A stretch of 64,000 nucleotides of DNA, taken from contig NC_049981.1 of the NCBI RefSeq assembly GCF_000003815.2, forward strand, positions 14,961,425-15,025,424, written 5' to 3'. The position numbers and the translations under genes were made by a program. The notes under the pieces are model-generated. The model was not told where the DNA came from. It saw nothing but the letters and a program-made list of their open reading frames with translations, and did not search any database. The DNA comes from Branchiostoma floridae (lineage: Eukaryota; Chordata; Leptocardii; Amphioxiformes; Branchiostomatidae). Positions 29,044-40,222 of this stretch are shown here, piece by piece. How positions within the stretch are numbered: the stretch's first letter is position 1; each line of letters begins with the position of its first letter.

Positions 29044-29138
29044 CTGCTAAGTAGATGGCTCATCAGTCCACACAGGTAGCTAGCGGTAACCAGGAGCAAG
29101 ATCAAAAAGATGTTTCGGATACCACCTTGATTCGCCAT
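29044..29138 (-). CDS. Second copy of the sialyltransferase B first exon (alternative or orphan)
   Basis: From ATG 29138 it encodes MANQGGIRNIFLILLLVTAS followed by YLCGLM and a splice donor GTGAG, ending in phase 2 exactly like the first exon at 28387-28287. The sequence context of the ATG (CAAG-ATGGCG) and the upstream sequence, with TGACCTTGATGTGA and a CRE, are also shared with that exon. It could splice to the acceptor at 27944 and give a 470-residue isoform. No other catalytic exons lie between the copies, so it is either an alternative promoter/first exon or a remnant of a lost gene copy. Confidence 0.75.
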
Positions 29139-29210
29139 CTTGAATATCTAGTACATGTATATACCTCTGTCCCTCGAGTTTAATGACCTTGATGTGACAG
29201 AATACGTTGG

Positions 29211-29218
29211 TGACGTCA
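29211..29218. promoter_or_regulatory. CRE-like palindrome upstream of the second first-exon copy
   Basis: A perfect TGACGTCA, 73 bases upstream of ATG 29138. A related TACGTCAT lies at about the same distance (74 bases) from ATG 28387, and CCGTCAT lies 56 to 62 bases from ATG 30624. The shared position suggests a duplicated promoter element; binding by CREB/ATF is inferred from the motif only. Confidence 0.45.
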
Positions 29219-29999
29219 TGAGATCTTAGATTTCTTTTTAATTTCATATGGATATCTACGCTTCTATCAAAATAAGAATAAAAAACTCACCAGCTGCAGC
29301 TTGTAAATACACATACACACACACACACATACATGCATACATACACATGCACACATAAACACACACACATGGGTGATCCAATAGATTAGAATGAATTTTA
29401 TCATAGAATTGTTTTATTTGTAGTTCTCATTTGGTTTGTCACTTTTAGTGTTACTTTTACTTAACATTAGTTAATTTTTGTGTAAGTACAGGTCATAATA
29501 TCATTTGTGTTGAGCTCCACCCTGCGTAATATCCTTTCTCTGTGTTTAGAATATCACCTGATGTTTTAAATATGAGCAATTCGTATCCTATCGGGCGTTA
29601 GGTTAGATAGTAGCTGTTGTTGTAAATATGAGCATTCTATTATGTATTCTTTTATAGCTACATTGTATATAGGGCTGGCCTAATGGTATAGAATACTCAT
29701 ATTACACTTAAGTCAATGATTTGGTCCAAATACCAAGTAGATGTAGTTTTTTTTTAAATCCCATACAATACTAGGGTGAGCCTAGTGGTACTGTAGTATT
29801 GTGTGTGTGTGTGAGTAGCTTGACAAAAGGCATCGGAGAAGACATTCTGGATTTTCGCGAAAAATTTGGCTTTCTAGTTTATCATTATTGTTTATAGCTT
29901 ATGTTCCATTTCATGAAACTTTTTGCGATGTGTTTCTTGTTTGAATGTCTTACCAGCATATGTAGGCTGAGCTACTTGATTTAGCAAGTTGATAAATAT

Positions 30000-30240
30000 T
30001 AATTAATTAATTAATTCATCCATTCTATACACAGACACATGTACATACGCACATATGCACTTTATATATATACATGCACGCATATTTGCAAATAAGATCA
30101 TATAATACATGCACGCACACACAGATGTGCACATACGCATAGACGCATCTACAAAGATACTCACACACACTCTCACATACACTCACTCACACTCACACAG
30201 ACATGCACATACTCACAGACACATACACAAAGGTATGCAC
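30000..30240. repeat. CA/CAT-rich simple sequence cluster
   Basis: TTAA repeats followed by loosely ordered ACAC, CACT and ACAT units. Low-complexity sequence between first-exon copies of gene B. Confidence 0.75.
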
Positions 30241-30526
30241 GAAGAATGGACTCAATAAGAAGACTGAGATTAATATCTATGTTAAACCAGTTGCTGCATG
30301 ATGCTCTTGTTCTAGGTGAAGTGATCGAAGAGATTATATATTCACCTGACATTGGTACACTTCAACAGCTTATCAACTGATACTACAAAGATTAAGTGTA
30401 TAAGAAACCAACACACATATCGAGAAAAATGTTGGCCAGCCTGTGTAATTAGCCATACTGGGGACATAACATGCTCTCCTTTTCTCTCTTCCTTCCCTAT
30501 CTAACCTATGACAAAACATGTCTCAC

Positions 30527-30624
30527 CTGCTTAACAGAGCGCTCATCAATCCACACAGGTAGCTCGCAGTGACAATAATCAACACCAGGAAGATGTTTTG
30601 CATGGATCTGGCTCCAAGCGCCAT
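30527..30624 (-). CDS. Third copy of the sialyltransferase B first exon (alternative or orphan)
   Basis: From ATG 30624 it encodes MALGARSMQNIFLVLIIVTA followed by SYLCGLMSALLS and a GTGAG donor in phase 2. It can join the acceptor at 27944 to give a 471-residue form. The upstream sequence again carries a TTGACCTTGTAATGA block also seen before the other two copies. The membrane segment is more conserved than the residues before it, as expected if it is under selection. Confidence 0.75.
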
Positions 30625-30699
30625 CTTGGATAATTATCTCTGCCTTTATACAAGCTTGACCTTGTAATGATATGGTACGGCCGTCATAACAGTTCTTTT

Positions 30700-32429
30700 T
30701 CTTGTTGTGAACGTATGTAAGGAAAAGACATCTGAATGTCTAGATTTGTATTAGAATGTTGTCATCGGGAGTGAAACTTCGAGAGTTATATATGTCAGAA
30801 ATATTGGGAAGTACCAACTTGAACATTACGGGGTAGTCGCTTAAGTCATAATGATTTAGCACAAACGAAGATTATGTCGAGATATTCTTTCATTTGCTGC
30901 TCTTATGATACTATTCACGCACTTGTTAGGGTTTACGATAGCGATGCTTTATTAGTTAGTTTATATACGCACTCCAGGACATAGTTACCCATGATTTGAA
31001 TGTAAACTTCCAGTACTAGTATTCTACTTATAATGCTACAGTTACGTGCGTTATACTGTAGGGCGTCGAGAAGGTCAAATGCGATGTCTCTGTTTGATTG
31101 GTTTACTACTTAAACGCTAGCTGGCAGCTTTTCATGGAATCGCTGCATTGATTTTTTTGTGGTAATTGTAATCAATCGTAATCGTGATTATAACTAATCA
31201 AACTATCTAAAGTTTGTATTCTTTAATCAAACGAATCTACAGTATGCATGAGATACAGTGAAATAAGCAGTATAATATATACAATAAGTATTCTCTTCGA
31301 TTCCAGTTTGTAAATATCAAGATGAGACACCATAAAACTGATAAATGAATCTGTTATGATATCTTTCAAATGTCAACATAATCTTTGACCTAAACGTGCC
31401 GCCATCTTTGTTTACATCTACAAAACAAGTTGAACAAGTTGGCTGTAAGAGTGTAACCTTTGACCTAAAGGGCCCAATCTTGCCATACCTTGCTTCAGGA
31501 CATGTTCTCCTGTCGTCTGACCTTTTAATGTTTCCGTCTCAGTGCAAATAACTTGCCAGACTTGTCGAATGTACCCTTTGACCCCAAATGGTTGCCATCT
31601 TGCTCCAGGGCAAGACACAGTTGCCATGAGAGAAAACCTGTCGACCGTAACCTTTGAAAAGGGCCACCATCCTTGATTTTTCAACAATCTTTAAATCTTA
31701 ACATCTAAAGAGGAGGATCTAAGTCTATTTCAGTTTCTTGTGACTTTCACAAAGTTTGGTGATCGTTGCCAAGCATTTTGCTCAAGTTTTGCTGCTCTAT
31801 TTTTAATTTGGGGCATAATTGCCTAATTTGCATACATTTATATGAAGACACGATGAACCACGATGTTCCACGTGGAGTATACAATTACTTACCTTAAAAT
31901 GATCGAGAGACATCAAGCTATATTTGATACTACGATACTGTACTAGTTATGTACAGGGTGAGCCACGTTTCTCACTTTCTAAAACTCATATCTGATAATT
32001 TCCTCCTGGACTAGCAAGTCTAAAATCTTCTCGTCGAGTAGTGATTCACATGTCCCTGAATTGAACGATTTTAAAAGCAGGTAGAAATGAAGAAAACGTG
32101 AAAATATCTATTTCTCGTCTTTATTATGAAAGAATGTAACAGATACTACATAATAATTGCACATGACTCCAGGGGTTTCTCATATCAGCTCATCTATCCC
32201 GTATAATTAGCTTCGTTATTGGAATTTTCGGGCATCACAGAAAATATGTATTCTACATTTTTCTCAGTTTCCTTTTTTTTTTCGATGACGATTTTGACTT
32301 ACTTACATAATTTAGCAGGCCTTTAGCGTTATTAAACAATATAGCTTCACACACCTGTATATTTGCCTTGACGACATATTCTATATGTCAAATCTACTTA
32401 CTAAATTACCACAAAATTGTGATTTCAAT
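30700..32429. other. Spacer between the gene B first exons and gene C
   Basis: No gene recognised. Around 31385-31680 there are four degenerate copies of a unit containing TTTGACC-N(6-12)-CCATCTTG, spaced about 75-115 bases. The rest is AT-rich and unique. Confidence 0.5.
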
Positions 32430-32435
32430 TTTATT
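32430..32435 (-). promoter_or_regulatory. Candidate poly(A) signal of sialyltransferase gene C
   Basis: AATAAA on the minus strand, about 55 bases after the stop codon of gene C, suggesting a very short 3' UTR. Confidence 0.45.
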
Positions 32436-32490
32436 GTCCTGAACATACAACATAATCTTACATGTATTATATAACCAAAATGCGGATCTA

Positions 32491-35400
32491 CTATTTGTCC
32501 TTTTTACTTTGACATGTATCAATGTGGAAGCTGAGTGCGCCCCTGGACTCTAACTCTCTCATGTAGCCCCACTCCTGCTCTAGCGCGGCCTCGTTAAACT
32601 CATCTCCTGCCAGCTCAGGGTCGCCGTGGTAATGTTGGGATACTGTCTTGTCCTTGTGGAAAAAAAGATTTTTTTTTGTTATTTGTATAGTTCATTTACA
32701 CAGAGATCCCACATGAAGATTAACGTCTTGACATTGAAACAAAAGACGCAAATTAATCCCTACTGTGAAAATACCCATTTTATCGGGAATCCAGTCAATA
32801 GTATAACCTACAAGGCTGTACAATTAAACAACGAGGAAACAGAAAATCACTGCTGATTTTCATCAAAGATAGATTAGTATTACCTGGTACTTTTTGAAGG
32901 GGAAGAATCCGTAAAGATCCACTTGATCACAGAAGGACAGTGCTAAGGAATACGCAACAGCGCCGTTGCTTGGTGTCTCCGGAAAACGTTCAGCTAGACT
33001 TTTCCCAAGCCTGATAGTATCCAAGACGAAGAAATTATTACATTAAAATACATGTAAATAAAAGAAAAATAAAGTATCATAGCTGTGAATGTTAAAGTAA
33101 GCATTCACTATACACTATTTACTGGCCTTTGATACGGGAAAAGTAATTTTTAACAACTTTACAAGATATATATTCTTACTTACTCTTTAATTCTTTCGAT
33201 GGCACTGGACATGGAATAGAGAAAGTTGACAACGTTCGTCTTTGTGCTGACATATTTCTTGATGTAAGTGAACTTCTTGTAGGGCCTGCGAGGCGTTCTG
33301 GTCTCCAGGTCTACGAGGGGTTCTGGGTGGTAGACGTACGTTTGATCCTGATCGTCCAGCCTTTTCAACACCTTGCAGTCGTGTTTGTCTTTAATACACT
33401 TGTACATAATGCTCAGTACGTGACGGCCCACTACCATTAGGCTGGTCTTCTCACCAACGTCTTTTTTGTGATCTTTCAAATTTGGAAAGTTCATCCTGAT
33501 GACGAAATCGTGCTCATCGATGGCTTTGCCGCAGCCGGACTGGGAGATGATGCCGCTGTTGCCGACAACTGCGCATGTCCTTTGCCTTTTCATGGCATTG
33601 TCGCGATTGCAGCCAGCGATGTACTGAAGTTTATCAAAACATTTCTTCACATCAATCTCGATGTTGTTGAAGTCCACGAGATCTAATCCAGGTGGCATCT
33701 TTGAGGAAATCAAAGATCTGTGAAAAAGACAGGGAGATGTTTATTTTGCTTTTTTTTTTAGCTTCAAGCTAGTTTACGTTTGCGCAGGGTCAAAGATGAA
33801 GGCCCCTTACTCTAAACAGTTCTTGTCTAGATCATAATTCTGTTCAGATATGTTTTATTTCATTGCATCACACTGTGCATACTTAATTCAAACTGTGAAG
33901 CGGCACTCCACATAGTTGTACTGTTAATTACTTACTAGTATTTGCAAACTGGGACGACTTTTCACTCGTATGAAATGACAACACTTATACACGTACCTGA
34001 TATCATTGTCATCATCTATATTGTCGTTTATTGGTTCGTCTGCATTCTTCTTGTTTTCTTCCTCTTTCTCTTCAGACTTGTCTTCCTTATCACCACCAGA
34101 CTGTTTATCAGCATGGTCCTCCTTTTCTTCATCANNNNNNNNNNNNNNNNNNNNNNNNNNNNNNNNNNNNNNNNNNNNNNNNNNNNNNNNNNNNNNNNNN
34201 NNNNNNNNNNNNNNNNNNNNNNNNNNNNNNNNNNNNNNNNNNNNNNNNNNNNNNNNNNNNNNNNNNNNNNNNNNNNNNNNNNNNNNNNNNNNNNNNNNNN
34301 NNNNNNNNNNNNNNNNNNNNNNNNNNNNNNNNNNNNNNNNNNNNNNNNNNNNNNNNNNNNNNNNNNNNNNNNNNNNNNNNNNNNNNNNNNNNNNNNNNNN
34401 NNNNNNNNNNNNNNNNNNNNNNNNNNNNNNNNNNNNNNNNNNNNNNNNNNNNNNNNNNNNNNNNNNNNNNNNNNNNNNNNNNNNNNNNNNNNNNNNNNNN
34501 NNNNNNNNNNNNNNNNNNNNNNNNNNNNNNNNNNNNNNNNNNNNNNNNNNNNNNNNNNNNNNNNNNNNNNNNNNNNNNNNNNNNNNNNNNNNNNNNNNNN
34601 NNNNNNNNNNNNNNNNNNNNNNNNNNNNNNNNNNNNNNNNNNNNNNNNNNNNNNNNNNNNNNNNNNNNNNNNNNNNNNNNNNNNNNNNNNNNNNNNNNNN
34701 NNNNNNNNNNNNNNNNNNNNNNNNNNNNNNNNNNNNNNNNNNNNNNNNNNNNNNNNNNNNNNNNNNNNNNNNNNNNNNNNNNNNNNNNNNNNNNNNNNNN
34801 NNNNNNNNNNNNNNNNNNNNNNNNNNNNNNNNNNNNNNNNNNNNNNNNNNNNNNNNNNNNNNNNNNNNNNNNNNNNNNNNNNNNNNNNNNNNNNNNNNNN
34901 NNNNNNNNNNNNNNNNNNNNNNNNNNNNNNNNNNNNNNNNNNNNNNNNNNNNNNNNNNNNNNNNNNNNNNNNNNNNNNNNNNNNNNNNNNNNNNNNNNNN
35001 NNNNNNNNNNNNNNNNNNNNNNNNNNNNNNNNNNNNNNNNTCCCCAACGACTCTCTCATCTCTTCCGAGGTTGGAGGACCCTTCCCCCATTCAAACTCGA
35101 TGGCTTCGCCTTCTCCATTTTCCGCTGCTACAAGTTTGTGATTTTCCAACGCAACATCGTTCCTCTGTAGATAGAACAGGTAATAACATGCATATCATAG
35201 CAAAGTCGCGATTCTCTGGTTATAAGAACTGACAATATTAGCTAAAAGTAATGAATTTTTTCTTATGTCATTTGAAAAATGACAAAGTGCATAGTGCTCA
35301 GGCATATGAGTGTACGAAATCGTTTGCTTTCCCCTTTTAGACATAGCATGCCATATAGTCTAGCTTGTATTTTAAGCTTCGAATTCTATGAGCCTGGATA

Positions 35401-36324
35401 AGCAAAAGGGCTGCTAGCAGCGTGTTGTATGTAGTCAGGCTAGACTCTCCGTCAAAATGAAATCGACAAGAATTTCTTGTCTATCTGTATCCTATTAACG
35501 TTACTTCAACAAGTAATCGAATTAGTAAACTAAGACCTCACCCGCACCAGCTTCAGCTCCCCGACCTGCGGCACTCCCTGCAGTATCTCGGAGCCAGGCG
35601 GTCCCTTAGTTTGGATAGGGATTGGAGGCCTGTGAAAAGGACATTGTCTATTTGAATAATAAGGTGCGCGCATCCCAATGCCTTATTAAAGATGAAACTC
35701 ACGGCCAAGGAGTTGGATTCTAATACATAACTCATTTGTCAGCTAACTACTCTGCCATGGTTCAGTTAATTTGGTCAATCTCTAGATCGGCTTCTTTTCC
35801 AACAATTCAAGTCTGATAGAGATTATATCGCTTTATCAAATACAGCCCTTAAGTGGCCTGTGCAAGTTAAGAACAGCTATACTGCGTTAATATGGCAGCC
35901 GATCAAATCAAACTGGGGGCCGGCGGATGTTTGGCGGGCTGCTATAAGCGAGATTTAATCAGGCTAATCGATAATCATTTGCTGGAACAGTTGACCTAAT
36001 GATCAATGCCTATGGAGAATTATGTAACCCACATTTCACTGTATTTTCACACTACAAAAATGATTGAACAAAATGGCCACAGCTGCACAGTTAACAACAC
36101 CAGTATCCATATTTTTGCCAAGTCAAGTACTTGGACAACGGATAATTTATTTACTTATTTGCAAATTCATGCCTGTAGGCAAATTGCAAGGGTACAGACA
36201 GTAAAAAAATAATTAACATATAGGTTACTTACGCAGACCGAAGTGTTGTGATCAGTCCCATAAAATAGCTCCCAGATAAGGCGACGAAGAACAGGAATGC
36301 GTACTGTATACGGTTGATATCCAT
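32491..36324 (-). CDS. Sialyltransferase-like gene C (GT29; motif VS histidine missing)
   Basis: Exons read: 36324-36233, 35629-35542, 35164 into the N gap, gap edge 34134-33997, 33717-33184, 33010-32884 and 32652-32491 (stop TAG). The membrane anchor (YAFLFFVALSGSYFMGLI) and a long acidic stem resemble genes A and B; much of the stem is in the gap. Motif L is normal (TCAVVGNSGIISQSGCG to HDFVIRMN), and motif S (PSNGAVAYSLALSFCDQ, LYGFFPF) and motif III (HYHG) are present. Aligned from HYHG, the motif-VS His is Ala (AALEQE in place of HxxxxE), and the C-terminal VTVGKC is replaced by FHIDTC. The VS His is the proposed catalytic base of GT29 enzymes, so normal transfer activity is doubtful. 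One 534-bp exon covers what are four exons (537 bp) in gene A. The frame is open throughout, so it is not an obvious pseudogene. Confidence 0.82.
33790..33910. repeat. Interspersed palindromic repeat, copy 1
   Basis: Contains CAGTTCTTGTCTAGATCAT and TTCAAACTGTGA blocks that recur at 55672-55860 and 56235-56410 in the tubulin gene. It lies in an intron of sialyltransferase gene C. Confidence 0.55.
34135..35040. other. Assembly gap of 906 N in the stem region of gene C
   Basis: The gap begins inside low-complexity acidic coding sequence (DEEKEDHADK at its left edge) and ends inside a coding exon. A missing repeat in the stem, perhaps with an intron, is the likely cause. Confidence 0.98.
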
Positions 36325-36542
36325 CCTAAATATGGTGCTTCTAGAAGGAACGAAATAATGTTGAATATCAGGGAGTTAGGGTGATCGGGACGGGGGCAAA
36401 GTGGGCATAGTTATATTTTTACGATTCTAAATACTTCAGGTTAGCAGTTGATACTGTACTGTTACGTTAATTGTGGGAATGTTTAATAGAATGGAATCAT
36501 GTGGTCACGGATAGACACAGATGACTCAGAGAGACAGACAGA

Positions 36543-36576
<34 letters not shown>

Positions 36577-37492
36577 GAGACTGGATACTTAAGTAGCAGA
36601 GATTGAAGTAAAATGCTTAGATTTGTAATAATACACAAACAAAATTCAAAAGGGGAATCTTTTAAATGGCTATAAAAAGGCTATAGAAAGTTAGAAAGTT
36701 GAACATGATTATATAACTCCAAGTAATATAGTGAATTTAGTATGAATATTTACCAACCTTTTTTTGCGTATCGGTGAAGTTTTCAGGGCCAGAGCAATGT
36801 CAACTTTCATGAAGCTGTCCAACATTATCTAGACACCCGCAAATACTTCTCACCTCCTTCTGCCGTATCTAACAACTCGCTGTCAAAAGCAATGATAAGC
36901 ATATGCTTCGTTAAATCCACCTGGATATGCACAACACAACATTGTTAAAGATCTTGGTGTAGATGTCTTTGATAAACCGCAGGCAAACGACGTTTGCTTG
37001 ATGATTGTTTAGATGCTATTCTTGATAAGGTTTCCTACGTTTACAAAGTAGGTAACAAAGACAAATCTATTAGCAAAGGAATATTTCCTTGAAAATAAAA
37101 CACGTACCTTAATGAAATTGCTGAGTTAATTTGCTTTATCATCGTGTGGTTGTCATCATGAAGGATACATGGCCTTGTTGACCCGCGCGTGCACACACCC
37201 TAGTCCTCAATGCTTGTTACGTCAGCTCTGACGTCACTACAATAAACCATTGACCTCGCAGAATCGTCTGACACAAAACGTCCAGACAGGGCACAAGACA
37301 CCATTGTCCCTTTTTTGTCAAATTTTTACTACAACTCTCGACAAAATCTTTAACGTTATTTTGATTGACAGCTCTGGGTACTAATCTCAAAGCTGTTCTA
37401 CCGGTGGCAACATAGTATCCATTGCTATTAATATTCCTTCATACCCCCAAAGACTTGTAAAATAGTGAGCAAGGCCACACACGCACAAGCAC

Positions 37493-37551
<59 letters not shown>

Positions 37552-38270
37552 TATACAGAGAGCGAGAGATAGACAGAGAGAAATCAAAACATTCCTGCAT
37601 AATTGTGTAGCCTTGGGGTCTTCAATCAGGCAGGTTGTTATGAACGGGTCATTTATTCCATGACCTGTGCCATTAATGACTGGTACAACCGGTCCAAGAT
37701 GCGACAACCCCATTTTACACTGTCAACTGTTTCAAGGCCTCCAAGAAGGAATGCCCGGCAGCAGCAAAGACCCCAGAATATCGCTAGATGGCGCTTCTGG
37801 CCATTACAGGTGCACGACACTTCGAGCGGAGGAGGGCGCAGTAACTTTTCAAATCATACTGCCATCGATGGAGTTATCATTTATATAGTTTTGAACGAAA
37901 AGTGTACTCTAGATTGATAAAACTTTGTATTGTTCTACCATGATTGATGATTTGTGTTATTGGTCATACAGTTGGACAAATTTTTAGGGTAAAGAGTCAC
38001 ACCCTCAAATTAAGTATCAACGAAACCATCTACATCAGAGCTACAACTTATGATCCAGTGCTCATTGAGTCACGTGTTCAGGTGGTGGGAGCGATCAAAG
38101 CTGTATATTTGTTGCTGCTTGAAGAGCATGACTAAGCCAGGGAGGCCAGCATTGTCCACGATAATCGGCTGTCATTTTTAGTTTGCTAGTTTTGAGTGGT
38201 ATTGCTGTTTTACAATGTAATCTAACACAGCTGATGTGATTTTCCATAATAACCACAGTATATTCTTGTT
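36325..38270. other. Region upstream of gene C; no gene seen
   Basis: Contains the presumed promoter of sialyltransferase gene C and CA microsatellites at about 36546-36575 and 37490-37549. No convincing exon on either strand. Confidence 0.55.
37490..37549. repeat. (CA)n microsatellite
   Basis: About 28 CA units upstream of sialyltransferase gene C. Confidence 0.95.
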
Positions 38271-38283
38271 TGCCATAGAAACA

Positions 38284-38289
38284 TTTATT
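38284..38289 (-). promoter_or_regulatory. Candidate poly(A) signal of SEC11
   Basis: AATAAA on the minus strand, 1.9 kb after the SEC11 stop at 40223. The intervening AT-rich sequence has no other gene and would be a long 3' UTR; a nearer non-canonical signal cannot be excluded. Confidence 0.35.
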
Positions 38290-40222
38290 TAGTTTTTACT
38301 CTATGTACTAAATACATTGTATCTGAATCAATACAGTTGTCAAAGACCCTTTCCCCTTTATCATTGGCACATTGCGTACAAGTTTCAATGCATTGTGAAT
38401 AAAACTTAAGAGTAGTCTGAATTTGTTGGAAGAAATACATTAAATGGTATATGTTGATTTTGTAGCATAACACTCGCTTTTTATGTTTTTCAAAAAGCCT
38501 CGTAAATAGTTGCATTTTTTGCAATGAAAAAAAACAACATATACTTAACTTCCATATACTTAATACTAGAAATTTGCACTTCTATGTATTTGCACAATCA
38601 TAACCCATTTCAAAGTGACATTGTGTTGTGTATATTGTGTGGAGTGTACAGAAATTATACATAACTTTTTGTCAATCACCAAAGTTCTACAATAGAATAA
38701 TGAGAAAAAAATAACACTCATGTGCTTTTCCTTCAGAAATTGTTAATAAACATTCGCAGGGTTCCAATGGCCATAGGTGTCTTACTCGCCAACAGAGCTA
38801 ATGTCTACAATAAGATATTTTATCACGCTCATCATAGAATGAATAAATTTTATGAAAAACATTAAGATCTTTCATACTTTTACATAACCCTAATTTGGTG
38901 GGAGCTTCAAATATATGTAGATTGTGAATATATAGTGAACTGAACTGACTTATTCTGGCACAGTCTACAACATTGTTACTTGTTACAACATTCAATGTTT
39001 GCAATGATGTTACAAATACATCTACACAACATATGTCCAGATATTTGGAGTTGACGTGATTATAGTTAAGGACTTAAGGTAATGTTATCCCAAATGGATT
39101 GTATTTCTGTTCTTGTCCCAAGTTGGTGAAATCTCAGGCATTTCTGTATGCTTTTTGGTTTTCCAGTTTCAAGATACATGTAGCTGTGCGAGAACTGTAT
39201 ACTACATGCACTGAAAAGCTTGTCTGATTACTAGTATATTGTGCAAGCACTTAGAACTGAAACATGGCAAAAATCAAGCCTTTCAGCATTGATACAAAAA
39301 GACAAGAGCAAAATAATACACCTGTGATTAAAACAGTCATCAACAACATCTCTTTCAAGTTGAGACAAGAAAAATACTGAGTACTTCTGATGATAAGTCT
39401 ATTAATACACCTGTCTCATTTTTTTTGGCAATTTTCCTTTCACACTTGGACTTGGAGTAACAGTGCACATGACAACAGCATAATATCAACACTTCAAATG
39501 GACCAATCCTGTTTCTGTTACTAATTTGTCTCTGGGACATACATGTGAATGACCAATCAGTTTGTAATATTGCCTGCAATTGGTCATTTTGATTGGTCCA
39601 TACAGAATAATTCTGGTCATCTTTGCCTACGGTATCCATAGAAACTACATGCACTGGAAATCTCGACTTTGAGCACAACATTGAGTAAAGCAAGGTTTTA
39701 TTAAATGATCATCATTTTGTGAAGTTATAAATGTCTTCAATATATTGTACTGCAAAGAAAAAACTTCAAAATGGGTGCTTCATTGTTGTGAAAACCTTAA
39801 TGGTACTACCACCTTCTTACTTATTGCCTGTACAAGTACACTCAAACAAGGAACTACGTCTATTTTCTTCATCTGACTGAGCCATGACATGACAATTTTC
39901 CTGACTACTGCACCGTGAAATCACTTTCAATGTTGTTCCTTTACAACCTTTTTTCAACATCAGTTAAAGCTTGATTTCAAACCTGTTTAGAGTCCAAACA
40001 CTAATATGAGATTGTGAACAAGTTTACAACTTGGCTATGGAGAACATTTGCAATAAAAGTTAACTTTCCATGCCATTTATGAAAATAATGACCACTTTTC
40101 ATGAGTTCATGTCAGAACCATGTTATTTTTATGATGTCTTATGGCTGTACAAAGTTTGAAATCTCCTACTGCACTTGTTAACACTTGTTAGGGAATGCTT
40201 ACAGCCAACTTTTCTCCTGGTG

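Noticed and set aside
31418-31687. 89-codon minus-strand frame
   Set aside because: It covers the degenerate TTTGACC repeat; repeats in different frames show no protein-level conservation.
33924-35232. Very long open frames through 33.9-35.2 kb
   Set aside because: They are open only because of the 906-N gap; only the minus-strand frame that fits splice phases on both sides is real.
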